From Campylobacteraceae bacterium (lineage in GTDB: Bacteria > Campylobacterota > Campylobacteria > Campylobacterales > Sulfurospirillaceae): 8,270 nt of DNA. This document shows positions 1-6,587 of this stretch, piece by piece. Under the pieces are notes generated by a model. It did no database searches and was not told the origin of the DNA. It was given only the letters and a program-made list of their open reading frames with translations. Numbering within the stretch: the stretch's first letter is position 1; each line of letters begins with the position of its first letter. A program made the translations under genes and the position numbers. The DNA is taken from assembly GCA_019162915.1 (NCBI GenBank), contig JAFLKZ010000132.1, forward strand, positions 487 through 8,756, in the 5' to 3' direction.

Positions 1-12
1 ATATAATTGATT

Positions 13-255
13 TTATTGTTTTGATTTTTTATATGATTGAAGCGATGTAGCGATGGCTGCGATGACTGCAAGATTGTCTTTCTTAAGCAAAGAATGGCTA
101 CTAGCAATGACTTCTTTTTCCTTAGGAGGAAAAAATTTCATAACTATTTTTGCTTGAATATTCAGAACAACTACCATGAGAATAAGAAACATAAAAACTG
201 TAGACATACCTAAAACTAAAAATTTTAAGGACTCGACGATGAGATTAATTTCCAT
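13..255 (-). CDS. oadG: OadG-type gamma subunit of a Na+-pumping decarboxylase
   Basis: This 80-residue protein matches the small gamma subunit of the membrane-bound sodium-pumping decarboxylases (oxaloacetate or methylmalonyl-CoA decarboxylase). In that family the subunit holds the catalytic alpha subunit to the membrane beta subunit. One hydrophobic segment covers about residues 8-33 and includes the family-like stretch LGMSTVFMFLILMVVV. A short charged linker follows (KFFPPKEKE, about 40-48), then a C-terminal patch, AVIAAIATSLQSYKKSK, like the IAAI-AA---Y-K ending of OadG proteins. The length is normal. The ATG at 253-255 is preceded by AAAGGG about 8 nt upstream, a modest ribosome site. 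The stop is 12 nt from the window edge, so the alpha and beta genes, usually encoded next to gamma, would lie outside. It is separated from dld by 173 nt with a hairpin and promoter-like sequence, so it probably starts its own operon. OadG sequences are short and diverge quickly, so the substrate of the complex cannot be told from this subunit. Confidence 0.82.
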   Translation of the reverse strand: MEINLIVESLKFLVLGMSTVFMFLILMVVVLNIQAKIVMKFFPPKEKEVIASSHSLLKKDNLAVIAAIATSLQSYKKSKQ

Positions 256-311
256 GCAAATAACCCTTTTTTTGTTTAAATTTACCTAAAACAGTTAGTG
301 AAAATTTGAGT

Positions 312-320
312 ATTTTATCA
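312..320 (-). promoter_or_regulatory. Possible extended -10 promoter of oadG
   Basis: On the minus strand the sequence TGATAAAAT fits the extended -10 pattern TGnTAnAAT. It lies in a very AT-rich stretch about 57 nt upstream of the oadG start and would give a 5' leader of roughly 50 nt. There is no convincing -35 box, which is common for sigma-70 promoters in Campylobacterota. AT-rich DNA produces such matches by chance, so this is only a candidate. Confidence 0.35.
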
Positions 321-371
321 TTTCTTTTATTAAATTAAACCCATAAAAATGTAGTTTTTTGCTATGAAGTT

Positions 372-410
372 GCGCAAACCCAATCACTCTAAAGAGTGAT
401 TGATTTACGC
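372..410 (-). terminator. Long hairpin downstream of dld, without a U-tract
   Basis: A perfect 10-bp inverted repeat (CAATCACTCT / AGAGTGATTG, 381-390 and 393-402) is extended outward by a second 7-bp pairing (372-378 with 404-410) after a small internal bulge. In minus-strand RNA the outer arm pairs completely, with one G-U wobble. In plus-strand RNA the same position would be a C-A mismatch, which favours the structure acting in the dld transcript. It begins 19 nt after the dld stop codon. No run of U follows it, so it may be a Rho-assisted terminator, a 3'-end stabiliser or an RNase-trimmed end rather than a textbook intrinsic terminator. Confidence 0.5.
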
Positions 411-428
411 TTATAGTGAAGTATTTGA

Positions 429-3269
429 CTATTTAATGCAGCGCTCTACGAGATAAAAAATGGAACGATAATCTAGTCCACTCTCTTCACTAAGCCCTAT
501 TTCACACGTTTTACTCGTTGAAAAAGCCAACTTTGTATCTGAGGGAATAGAAGCTTTAAGATGACGAAGTGCTGATTTATTAAGTTCAGGAAATGTAAAA
601 CCACGATCTCCTGCAAAACCACAACAACCAACATCAGATGGAATAGTGACTTTTGAACTACACATTTTGGCTATTTTTTCAAACTTATCTGCCAAACCAC
701 TTTTTCTAGTACTACACGTTGTATGAATTACAATAGGCTCATCGATTTGCTTGATTTCAACTCTGCCTACGAGATAATCTAAGATAAACTCAACCGTATC
801 GTTAATTTTTACATCAGGAGAAAAGTTTGCACTCATCGTTTTACTACATGGACTCATGTCACATAAAATTGGATATTTTCCATCCATACTTGCAATTTTC
901 AGTGCATTTTCAAGTTCGTCAGATTTTTGCTTGCCCTCTTGAATATAACCTTTGCTTGAAAAAGGCATACCACAACACAAAGTGCCTACATTTTGAGGAA
1001 TAATGACTTCATATCCTGCTTTCTCCAAAATGCCGATAATGACCTCATCAAGTCCTTTCTCGCCGCTTTTCTCTTTAGGATTAGCCATGGTGCGATTAAT
1101 ACATGAAGAGAAATAAACCACTTTATCCTCTGATTCAAATAGTTTTCTTTTGCCTTCAAAACTATATCCACTTGGTAAACTAGCAGACCATAGAGGAAGT
1201 TTATTGCCACTAAGACTTCGAAGACCTAAACTCATACCACGCATAACGCTATCTGGTATGATGGCATTTACACCTTTGACAACACTCAAAGCAGCTCTTC
1301 CTGTTGTCAAAATACCACCATAATTATTTGCCATAAATCCAGCTACGCTATGGCCAAATGAGCCTATTTGCTTAGATCTTAATTTTTTAGTCAATGACCC
1401 TGTATCAATTCCTACAGGACAAGTTAAAGAACACAACGAACAAGTGGCACATGTTTCGATACCATCGTATTGGTAAAGTTCTACAAGTTCCTCAAGAGCC
1501 CCTATATCATTTTTGTTTTTCAATGTTGTCATATGACGATTGGCAACGATTCTTTGTCTTGGAGTCAGTGTTAAAAAGTTTGATGGACAGGTGGGTTCAC
1601 AAAAACCACACTCGATACATTTGTCGATATAATCATCTGTAATTGGCATTGATTTGAAATTTTTAAGATGCACTTTAGGGTCAGCATTGATGATAACACC
1701 TGGATTAATCAACCCTTTGGGATCAAAAATATTTTTAATCTCTTTCATCAGTTCATACGCATCACTACCCCACTCTAATTCAACAAAGGGTGCCATATTA
1801 CGACCTGTTCCATGTTCTGCTTTTAAGCTTCCATGGTACTTAGTAGCCACTTGATCAGCTACATCTTGCATAAAAGACTCATAACGTGTCACTTCTTTAG
1901 GGTCATCAAATGTTTGATTGAATACAAAGTGAAGATTGCTATCAAGTGCGTGTCCAAAAATAATGGCTTCCGTATAGTTATATTTTGCAAACAACTCTTG
2001 CAATTCAAGCGTTGCATCAGCTAAAGATTCGATAGGGTAAGCAACATCCTCAATGACACAAGTCGTACCGCTCTCTCTTGCTGCACCAACAGCTGTAAAA
2101 AGACCTTTCCGGATTTTCCAATATTTGGTATATTCATACACATCTTTGGTAAAATGCAAAGGCATTTCAGGCTCAATATGCTTTAATTTTTCTAAAATCA
2201 CTGCTATATTAGCATCTAGCGTAGCATCATTGGGAGCTCTTGTTTCAACCAAAACTGCTGTTGCTGTATCACTTAGTGTTTTAAGGAATGATGGCATTCC
2301 CTCTTTGTCTTCTACACTTCGAAGCGCTGCTCTATCCATCATCTCTGCTGCGTCAACTTCAGCATTTTCCATACGAGTTCGACACTGTGTTCGCATCACA
2401 ATAACAGCGTCACAAGCATCTTTAACATTTTTGAAGATCATCAAGGCACTAGCTTTATCTTTATATTCAGGAACTGTTCTAAAAGTAATTTCTTTGATAA
2501 AACCCAGTGTTCCCTCGCTACCAATCATCAAGTGAGAAATAACATCGATAGGGTTTTCAAAATCAATAATGGCATTAAGACTATATCCGCAAGTATTTTT
2601 GATTTTAAATTTTCGTGCAATTTTGTCATGAAGCGCTTCATTAGCTTTGGTATCTTTAGCAAGCTTATCGACAGCATCTACAAGCGATTTGTGGCTTTTC
2701 TTAAATGCTACTACGCTTTCTTCGGACGCCGTATCAAGTTCACTACCATCATGAAAGATGATTTTCATCGCTTCTAATGTTTTATATGAATTGTCTGTCG
2801 TTCCACAGCACATACCACTAGCATTATTTGCAGCGATTCCACCGATCATTGCCGCCCCAATACTTGCAGGATCTGGCCCTATTTTTTTACCATAAGGAAG
2901 TAAATATGCATTAGCATCAGCCCCTACAACTGAAGGCTGTAAAGTTACTTGGCTCACATCTTTGTTAACCTTAATACCTCTCCAATCTCTTGAAGTTACC
3001 AATAAGATAGAATCAGTAATTGCCTGTCCTGAAAGACTTGTTCCTGCTGCCCTAAAAACAACAGGTAACGAAGCAGCAGAGGTGATTTTAAGTATCTTAC
3101 TTACTTCTTCAGCACTATTGACCCATACAACTATTTTAGGAACTAGCCTATAAAAAGAAGCATCTGTTCCATACGCTATCGTATGAAGTGGATCTGTAAA
3201 TATCCTTGTTTCAGGGATAAAACTCAGTATTTCATTGTGAAACTCAAGATAAGAGCCAGTTAAGTTCAT
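429..3269 (-). CDS. dld: FAD/Fe-S D-lactate dehydrogenase (Dld-II/HP1222 type)
   Basis: This 946-residue NAD-independent dehydrogenase fuses a GlcD-like flavoprotein to a GlpC-like iron-sulfur protein. The FAD-binding PCMH domain covers about residues 43-265, with RAAGTSLSGQA at 73-83 and GSEGTLGFI at 250-258. The FAD-linked oxidase C-terminal domain follows, with FGHALDSNLHF (439-449), EHGTGRNMAPF (485-495) and FDPKGLINPG (515-524). Two 4Fe-4S motifs come next, with Cys 551/554/557/561 and 607/610/613/617. Two cysteine-rich CCG domains end the protein (Cys 723, 765/766, 803/808; Cys 852, 882/883, 922). The relatives are Helicobacter HP1222, Campylobacter Cj1585 and Shewanella Dld-II, which oxidise D-lactate and pass electrons to the respiratory chain; E. 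coli YdiJ, a D-2-hydroxyglutarate enzyme, shares the architecture. No signal peptide or membrane segment is visible, so it is probably cytoplasmic and membrane-associated. The frame opens further upstream at 3326, but ATG 3267-3269 has a clear AAGGA site and gives the family's normal length. Position after a TakP/LakP-like TRAP transporter supports lactate. Exact substrate is inference. Confidence 0.88.
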   Translation of the reverse strand: MNLTGSYLEFHNEILSFIPETRIFTDPLHTIAYGTDASFYRLVPKIVVWVNSAEEVSKILKITSAASLPVVFRAAGTSLSGQAITDSILLVTSRDWRGIKVNKDVSQVTLQPSVVGADANAYLLPYGKKIGPDPASIGAAMIGGIAANNASGMCCGTTDNSYKTLEAMKIIFHDGSELDTASEESVVAFKKSHKSLVDAVDKLAKDTKANEALHDKIARKFKIKNTCGYSLNAIIDFENPIDVISHLMIGSEGTLGFIKEITFRTVPEYKDKASALMIFKNVKDACDAVIVMRTQCRTRMENAEVDAAEMMDRAALRSVEDKEGMPSFLKTLSDTATAVLVETRAPNDATLDANIAVILEKLKHIEPEMPLHFTKDVYEYTKYWKIRKGLFTAVGAARESGTTCVIEDVAYPIESLADATLELQELFAKYNYTEAIIFGHALDSNLHFVFNQTFDDPKEVTRYESFMQDVADQVATKYHGSLKAEHGTGRNMAPFVELEWGSDAYELMKEIKNIFDPKGLINPGVIINADPKVHLKNFKSMPITDDYIDKCIECGFCEPTCPSNFLTLTPRQRIVANRHMTTLKNKNDIGALEELVELYQYDGIETCATCSLCSLTCPVGIDTGSLTKKLRSKQIGSFGHSVAGFMANNYGGILTTGRAALSVVKGVNAIIPDSVMRGMSLGLRSLSGNKLPLWSASLPSGYSFEGKRKLFESEDKVVYFSSCINRTMANPKEKSGEKGLDEVIIGILEKAGYEVIIPQNVGTLCCGMPFSSKGYIQEGKQKSDELENALKIASMDGKYPILCDMSPCSKTMSANFSPDVKINDTVEFILDYLVGRVEIKQIDEPIVIHTTCSTRKSGLADKFEKIAKMCSSKVTIPSDVGCCGFAGDRGFTFPELNKSALRHLKASIPSDTKLAFSTSKTCEIGLSEESGLDYRSIFYLVERCIK

Positions 3270-3275
3270 CAAAAG

Positions 3276-3280
3276 TCCTT
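3276..3280 (-). promoter_or_regulatory. Ribosome binding site fixing the dld start
   Basis: Minus-strand AAGGA lies 6 nt before the ATG at 3267-3269. The alternative upstream ATG in the same frame (3324-3326) has no Shine-Dalgarno sequence and would add 19 residues (MIFISCCYTK...) that resemble no part of the family. The downstream start is therefore preferred. Confidence 0.75.
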
Positions 3281-3299
3281 GTAATTTTAAATTTGTTTT

Positions 3300-3381
3300 A
3301 GTGTAACAACAAGATATAAAAATCATATGATATTTATTTAAAAAAAGTAATTAAGAAAAAAAAGAGAAAGAAGTGTAACAA
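3300..3381. repeat. 10-bp direct repeat AGTGTAACAA flanking the dld promoter region
   Basis: AGTGTAACAA occurs at 3300-3309 and again at 3372-3381, the starts being 72 bp apart. On the minus strand both read TTGTTACACT, and they bracket the pyrimidine-rich tract and the candidate -10 of dld. Two exact 10-mers so close together in a short intergenic region suggest regulator half-sites. Which protein would bind is unknown; the response regulator encoded in the window is one candidate. Confidence 0.35.
3322..3327 (-). promoter_or_regulatory. Possible -10 box of an internal dld promoter
   Basis: Minus-strand TATGAT differs from TATAAT at one position. It sits downstream of a T-rich stretch (minus-strand CTTTCTCTTTTTTTTC, 3353-3368) of the kind that accompanies Campylobacterota promoters. 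It would start transcription near 3315, about 45 nt before the dld ATG. No recognisable -35 box lies at the right distance. If real, it lets dld be transcribed independently of the TRAP genes. Confidence 0.3.
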
Positions 3382-3384
3382 ATC

Positions 3385-3424
3385 TTTACATGTAGAAGAA
3401 AGTTTCCCCTCTTCTACATGTAAA
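3385..3424 (-). terminator. Perfect 15-bp-stem hairpin between dctM and dld
   Basis: The arms TTTACATGTAGAAGA (3385-3399) and TCTTCTACATGTAAA (3410-3424) are exact reverse complements around a 10-nt loop. On the minus strand the structure begins 1 nt after the dctM stop codon. The nearest T-run (TCTCTTTTTTTTC) starts about 20 nt after the stem, too far for a classical intrinsic terminator. It probably acts as a leaky terminator or a 3'-end stabiliser that marks off dctM from dld. Each arm also contains the 8-bp palindrome TACATGTA, so DNA binding is an alternative. Confidence 0.6.
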
Positions 3425-3425
3425 C

Positions 3426-4778
3426 TTATTTAAGCATCATTGAAACGCCATAAAATTCTGGCACAACAGTAAAAATAACCATCACTAAGACCTGAAGGAT
3501 AATAAAAGGTATAACACCTCTATAAATATGTGTTGTTAAAACACTTGGTGGTGCAACTCCTCGCAGATAAAAAAGACTAAAGCCAAATGGCGGTGTTAAA
3601 AAAGATGTTTGAAGATTGAGACCAATTAACAATGCATACCAAACAGGATTAATGCCGATTGCCTCAGCAATAGGTACCAAGATAGGAACAATAATATAAG
3701 AAATTTCAACAAAGTCAATAAAACATCCTAATACCATAATTGCTACCATTGAAGCAATGATAAAACCCCATTTATCTCCAGGAAGTGATTTCATGACATC
3801 TTCTACAATAACATCAGCCCCAGTATAAGTAAAAACCATTGAAAATGCTGTTGCTCCAATTAATATGGCAAATACCATTGCGGTTGTTTTAACTGTTTCT
3901 AATGAAGCTTCATGAATCATTCTAAGTGAAAAAGATTTGTATATTACCGCTAAAATAGCAGCCCCAACACAGCCTAATGCTGAAGATTCAGTTGGTGTTG
4001 CAATACCTTCAAAGATAGAACCCAGCACTAAAATAATAAGTGCTAACGGAGGGATAATAGCTTTCAATGCATTAACTACTTGTTTCAATTTACTATCGGT
4101 CAACTCTTGTTTTGGAATAGCTGGTGCTACATCTTTATTTAAAAATGAGACAACTAAAATATAAATTATATAAACAGCCACAAGCGTTAAACCTGGCCAA
4201 AAAGCACCCTCAAATAAATCACCGACAGGGAGCTGAAAAACATCCCCCAAAATAATCAAGACAACAGAAGGAGGAATAATCTGCCCCAATGTTCCAGCCG
4301 CACAGATAGTTCCACAGGCTAGAGATTTTGAGTAATTGTATTTAAGCATAACAGGAAGTGAAATAACTCCCATTGCTACAACACTGGCACCCACAACACC
4401 TGTTGAAGCTGCCAATAAAGCACCCACCAAAACTGTACTGATAGCTAAACCTCCACGAACTTCACCAAATAGAAAGCCCATAGCTTCTAAAAGTCTCTCA
4501 GCAAGACGAGATTTTTGAAGAATAATACCCATCAAAATGAACATAGGCACAGAAATCAAAATAGTATTGTTCATAATTGACCAAATACGATGTGGCATAA
4601 AAGCAAAAAGATTGGCTCCTTGCATAAAACCCTCCATCGCAGTTCCACCACTACTTAGAACTTCAAAAAAGCCTGAAAAAATACCAAAGAAAACCGATAC
4701 TGCACCAAAAGTAAAAGCCACAGGAAATCCGATAAGGAGCATCAACATACCTACAGCAAACATAACAAGACCGATCAT
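3426..4778 (-). CDS. dctM: TRAP transporter large membrane subunit DctM
   Basis: This 450-residue integral membrane protein is the transport channel of a tripartite ATP-independent periplasmic (TRAP) transporter, a Na+-coupled secondary system that accepts substrate from the DctP binding protein. It is hydrophobic along its whole length, with about a dozen membrane segments or hairpins. Family motifs are seen in order: STGVVGASVVAMG (125-137), GTLGQIIPPSVV (162-173), EGIATPTESSALG (257-269), the internal-repeat counterpart GCFIDFVEISYIIVP (351-365), and LQTSFLTPPFGFSLFYLRG (389-407). In solved homologues the A-S-T-G and G-x-x-T-P-T-E stretches lie around the sodium and substrate sites. The gene starts with an ATG that overlaps the dctQ stop codon (ATGA), with a strong AAAGGAGG ribosome site, so the two membrane subunits are translationally coupled. 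The length is usual for the family. The strong hairpin after its stop codon separates it from dld. Confidence 0.95.
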   Translation of the reverse strand: MIGLVMFAVGMLMLLIGFPVAFTFGAVSVFFGIFSGFFEVLSSGGTAMEGFMQGANLFAFMPHRIWSIMNNTILISVPMFILMGIILQKSRLAERLLEAMGFLFGEVRGGLAISTVLVGALLAASTGVVGASVVAMGVISLPVMLKYNYSKSLACGTICAAGTLGQIIPPSVVLIILGDVFQLPVGDLFEGAFWPGLTLVAVYIIYILVVSFLNKDVAPAIPKQELTDSKLKQVVNALKAIIPPLALIILVLGSIFEGIATPTESSALGCVGAAILAVIYKSFSLRMIHEASLETVKTTAMVFAILIGATAFSMVFTYTGADVIVEDVMKSLPGDKWGFIIASMVAIMVLGCFIDFVEISYIIVPILVPIAEAIGINPVWYALLIGLNLQTSFLTPPFGFSLFYLRGVAPPSVLTTHIYRGVIPFIILQVLVMVIFTVVPEFYGVSMMLK

Positions 4779-5296
4779 TGGTTTGCCTCCTTTGCCACAG
4801 CTTTTTTGTAAAGGTTAATGTTTTTTATCACATAACCTACAGACATAAAAATTAAAAGCCAAAAAGATGCTGGAATAAATGCTTTTAAAATCCATCGATG
4901 AGTTAATCCACCTGGATCTCCACTGATTTCATGTGAACCAAAAGCTTCCATTACAAATTCTACTGAACCTAATGCTATCAAAAGCGCTATTGGCATAATA
5001 AAAGTAAAAACGCCGATTATGTTAATCAATGCTTTTTTCTTTTCACTAAAATGCGTATACAAAACATCCACTCGTACATGACTCTCTTCTTTAAGTGCAT
5101 ATGATGTTCCTAGTAGAATAATCACAGAAAATAAATGCCACTCCATCTCTTGCATCGCAATAGAACCACTTTTGAACAAATAACGCATAAAAACATCATA
5201 AAAAATATTTAACATCATCGCTATCATCAAAAATGAACACACATATCCGATGTAATCAGCAATTGTGTCAAAAAACTTTTCTAACTTTTCCAACAT
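4775..5296 (-). CDS. dctQ: TRAP transporter small membrane subunit DctQ
   Basis: This 173-residue protein is the small membrane subunit of the TRAP transporter, which packs against DctM in the membrane. Four membrane segments are visible, at about residues 15-36, 52-67, 88-113 and 137-158. Family features are YDVFMRYLF (33-41) at the end of the first segment, EWHLFSVIILLGTSYAL (52-68), the H-V-R-V-D-V stretch at 73-78 in the loop between segments two and three, and a conserved R-----F-P-S-F-LL pattern before and in the last segment. The start ATG at 5294-5296 has AAAGGA 6 nt upstream. It is separated from dctP by 106 nt that hold two hairpins, and overlaps dctM by 4 nt. This arrangement lets the binding protein be made in excess over the membrane subunits, as is common for binding-protein transporters. 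DctQ sequences are poorly conserved, so the call rests on topology, motifs and position together. Confidence 0.93.
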   Translation of the reverse strand: MLEKLEKFFDTIADYIGYVCSFLMIAMMLNIFYDVFMRYLFKSGSIAMQEMEWHLFSVIILLGTSYALKEESHVRVDVLYTHFSEKKKALINIIGVFTFIMPIALLIALGSVEFVMEAFGSHEISGDPGGLTHRWILKAFIPASFWLLIFMSVGYVIKNINLYKKAVAKEANQ

Positions 5297-5319
5297 TCAA
5301 ATCCTTTATATAAAACTTC

Positions 5320-5362
5320 AAAAGAGGCAACAAGATAATGCTCACTTCTTGCTGTCTCTTTT
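5320..5362 (-). terminator. Promoter-distal hairpin between dctP and dctQ
   Basis: The 16-nt arms 5320-5335 and 5347-5362 pair with only one mismatch and one wobble on the minus strand, around an 11-nt loop. The descending arm ends in CTCTTTT and is followed by GAAGTTTT, which gives a weak U-rich end. It lies 24 nt before the dctQ start, and so does not cover the dctQ ribosome site. It is most likely a leaky terminator or a stabilising structure that lowers dctQM expression relative to dctP. Confidence 0.5.
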
Positions 5363-5366
5363 AAAG

Positions 5367-5399
5367 TTTTTGCTACCTCAGTTAAAGAGGTAGCAAAAA
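5367..5399 (-). terminator. Promoter-proximal hairpin immediately after dctP
   Basis: Perfect 13-bp arms TTTTTGCTACCTC and GAGGTAGCAAAAA surround a 7-nt loop and begin 3 nt after the dctP stop codon. The U-run is on the 5' side and the A-run on the 3' side on either strand, so no unpaired U-tract follows. This looks like a 3'-end protector for dctP mRNA, or half of a two-hairpin attenuating structure with 5320-5362, rather than a standalone intrinsic terminator. Confidence 0.55.
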
Positions 5400-5402
5400 T
5401 AT

Positions 5403-6470
5403 CTATTGATTGTCTCTAATATAAGCAAACTCACCGATATTTGTCCAAGCTCTCGCTTTTTTCATATACATTTGCTGTGATTCAACCACGCTTTTAAACT
5501 CTGGGCTTTTAACTGATTCTTCAGCTACAAGCTCATCATTGGCTTTACGCATCGCATCCATGACTGGTTTTGGGAAAGTTTTAACTTTGATATTAGGGTA
5601 TTCAACTTTGATTTTATCCCATGCTGTGGCACTCATGTCATAATTTTGAATCAACATATCATAGGCAGCTGTTTTCATCGCTGTTTTCAAGATAGCTTGA
5701 TTTTTAGGAGAGAGTTTATCCATCTTTGCACGGTTCACGACAAATTGTAACTCAGTTGCTGGCTCATGCCATCCTGTATAGTAATAAGGTGCAATTTTGT
5801 GGAAACCCATGGCAATATCCATTCCTGGTCCAACCCACTCAAGTGCATCGATAGTGCCTCGTTCAAGTGAAGTAAAGAGTTCACCTGGGGCGATGTTGGT
5901 AACGGCACAACCTAATTTTGCAAAAATCTCACCTGCAAATCCAGGAATTCTCATTTTTAGACCTTTTAAGTCTTCTAAAGAGTTGATCTCTTTTCTAAAC
6001 CAACCACCCATCTGCACGCCTGTATTTCCGCCAGGGAAAGAATACATACCATGTTTTTCATAAGATTTTTGTGCCAACTCCATTCCGCCACCGAAATAAA
6101 ACCAAGCGTACTGCTCAAGCGCATTCATACCAAATGGCATACTGGTGAATAAAAGAAGAACTGGATCTTTACCTTTATAGTAGTAAGAAGCGGTATGTCC
6201 CATGTCATATTGACCAAGTTTTACCATATCCATGATACCAAAAGCAGATTTATGCTTATTAACCGCATCTATTTTAATGACAAACTCGCCACCACTCATA
6301 TCTTCGACCATCTTTGCCATATTAGCAACAGAATTGGTAAATGGAGGAAACTCTGCACCCCATGATGTTGCAAGTTTCCAAGTTACTTTTTCACTTGCTG
6401 CATTCGCAGAAACGACCAAAGCACAAACCAGTGCTAAACTGCCCAGAATCTTCTTTGAGGAAAACTTCAT
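5403..6470 (-). CDS. dctP: TRAP transporter periplasmic binding protein, TakP/LakP-like
   Basis: This 355-residue exported protein captures the substrate in the periplasm and hands it to DctQM. It has a clear signal peptide: charged MKFSSKK, a hydrophobic core, and ANA at 22-24 with likely cleavage after residue 24. The mature protein matches the TakP/LakP branch of DctP proteins, which binds 2-oxo acids (Rhodobacter TakP) or lactate as a calcium salt (Thermus LakP). Diagnostic stretches are GNTGVQMGGWFRKEI (148-162), LKGLKMRIPGFAGE (168-181), APGELFTSLERGTIDA (194-209), LEWVGPGMDIAMGF (210-223) and YYTGWHEPATELQF (230-243). R174 sits where DctP proteins bind the ligand carboxylate. N149, Q153, E211, W212 and E236 are good candidates for the rest of the ligand and metal site. 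The start has a strong AAAAGGAG site 5 nt before ATG. A promoter-like site lies about 60 nt upstream, and the two-component genes precede it. The dld gene downstream favours lactate. A C4-dicarboxylate substrate is less likely. Confidence 0.93.
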   Translation of the reverse strand: MKFSSKKILGSLALVCALVVSANAASEKVTWKLATSWGAEFPPFTNSVANMAKMVEDMSGGEFVIKIDAVNKHKSAFGIMDMVKLGQYDMGHTASYYYKGKDPVLLLFTSMPFGMNALEQYAWFYFGGGMELAQKSYEKHGMYSFPGGNTGVQMGGWFRKEINSLEDLKGLKMRIPGFAGEIFAKLGCAVTNIAPGELFTSLERGTIDALEWVGPGMDIAMGFHKIAPYYYTGWHEPATELQFVVNRAKMDKLSPKNQAILKTAMKTAAYDMLIQNYDMSATAWDKIKVEYPNIKVKTFPKPVMDAMRKANDELVAEESVKSPEFKSVVESQQMYMKKARAWTNIGEFAYIRDNQ

Positions 6471-6529
6471 ACTTACTCCTTTTAAATTTTAAACCAATAC
6501 GATGATACGAAAGAGTCAATAAAACTTAT

Positions 6530-6535
6530 ATTATA
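6530..6535 (-). promoter_or_regulatory. Likely -10 box of the dctPQM promoter
   Basis: A perfect TATAAT on the minus strand, within TAAAATATAATATAAG, would start transcription near 6523 and give a leader of about 50 nt before dctP. No good -35 lies at 16-18 bp, which is often so in Campylobacterota or at activator-dependent promoters. The position in the 133-nt gap between the response regulator and dctP is right for a regulated promoter. Confidence 0.5.
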
Positions 6536-6587
6536 TTTTAGTCTTAATGATGTATCTAAGCTATTTGTCAAAATATTATGAAGTTTA

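Noticed and set aside
256..428. Small gene or RNA gene in the oadG-dld gap
   Set aside because: There is no coding frame with a ribosome site. The hairpin at 372-410 is explained as the dld 3' structure, and nothing resembles a tRNA or a known riboswitch.
2053..2535. 160-codon plus-strand open frame opposite dld
   Set aside because: It lies wholly antisense to a well-supported dehydrogenase whose motifs are intact. Its translation is low-complexity, rich in S, A and I, and resembles no family.
3385..3424. IS or transposon terminal inverted repeats
   Set aside because: The arms are only 10 nt apart with no transposase or target duplication. A stem-loop in RNA explains them better.
4336..4818. 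Plus-strand open frames opposite dctM and dctQ
   Set aside because: Their composition (rich in P, T and K) is what the reverse complement of membrane-protein codons gives, and there is no recognisable domain.
6566..6571. Perfect TTGACA -35 box on the minus strand upstream of dctP
   Set aside because: The spacing to the TATAAT at 6530-6535 is 30 bp, far from the usual 16-18 bp, and no acceptable -10 lies at the right distance. It is probably a chance match.
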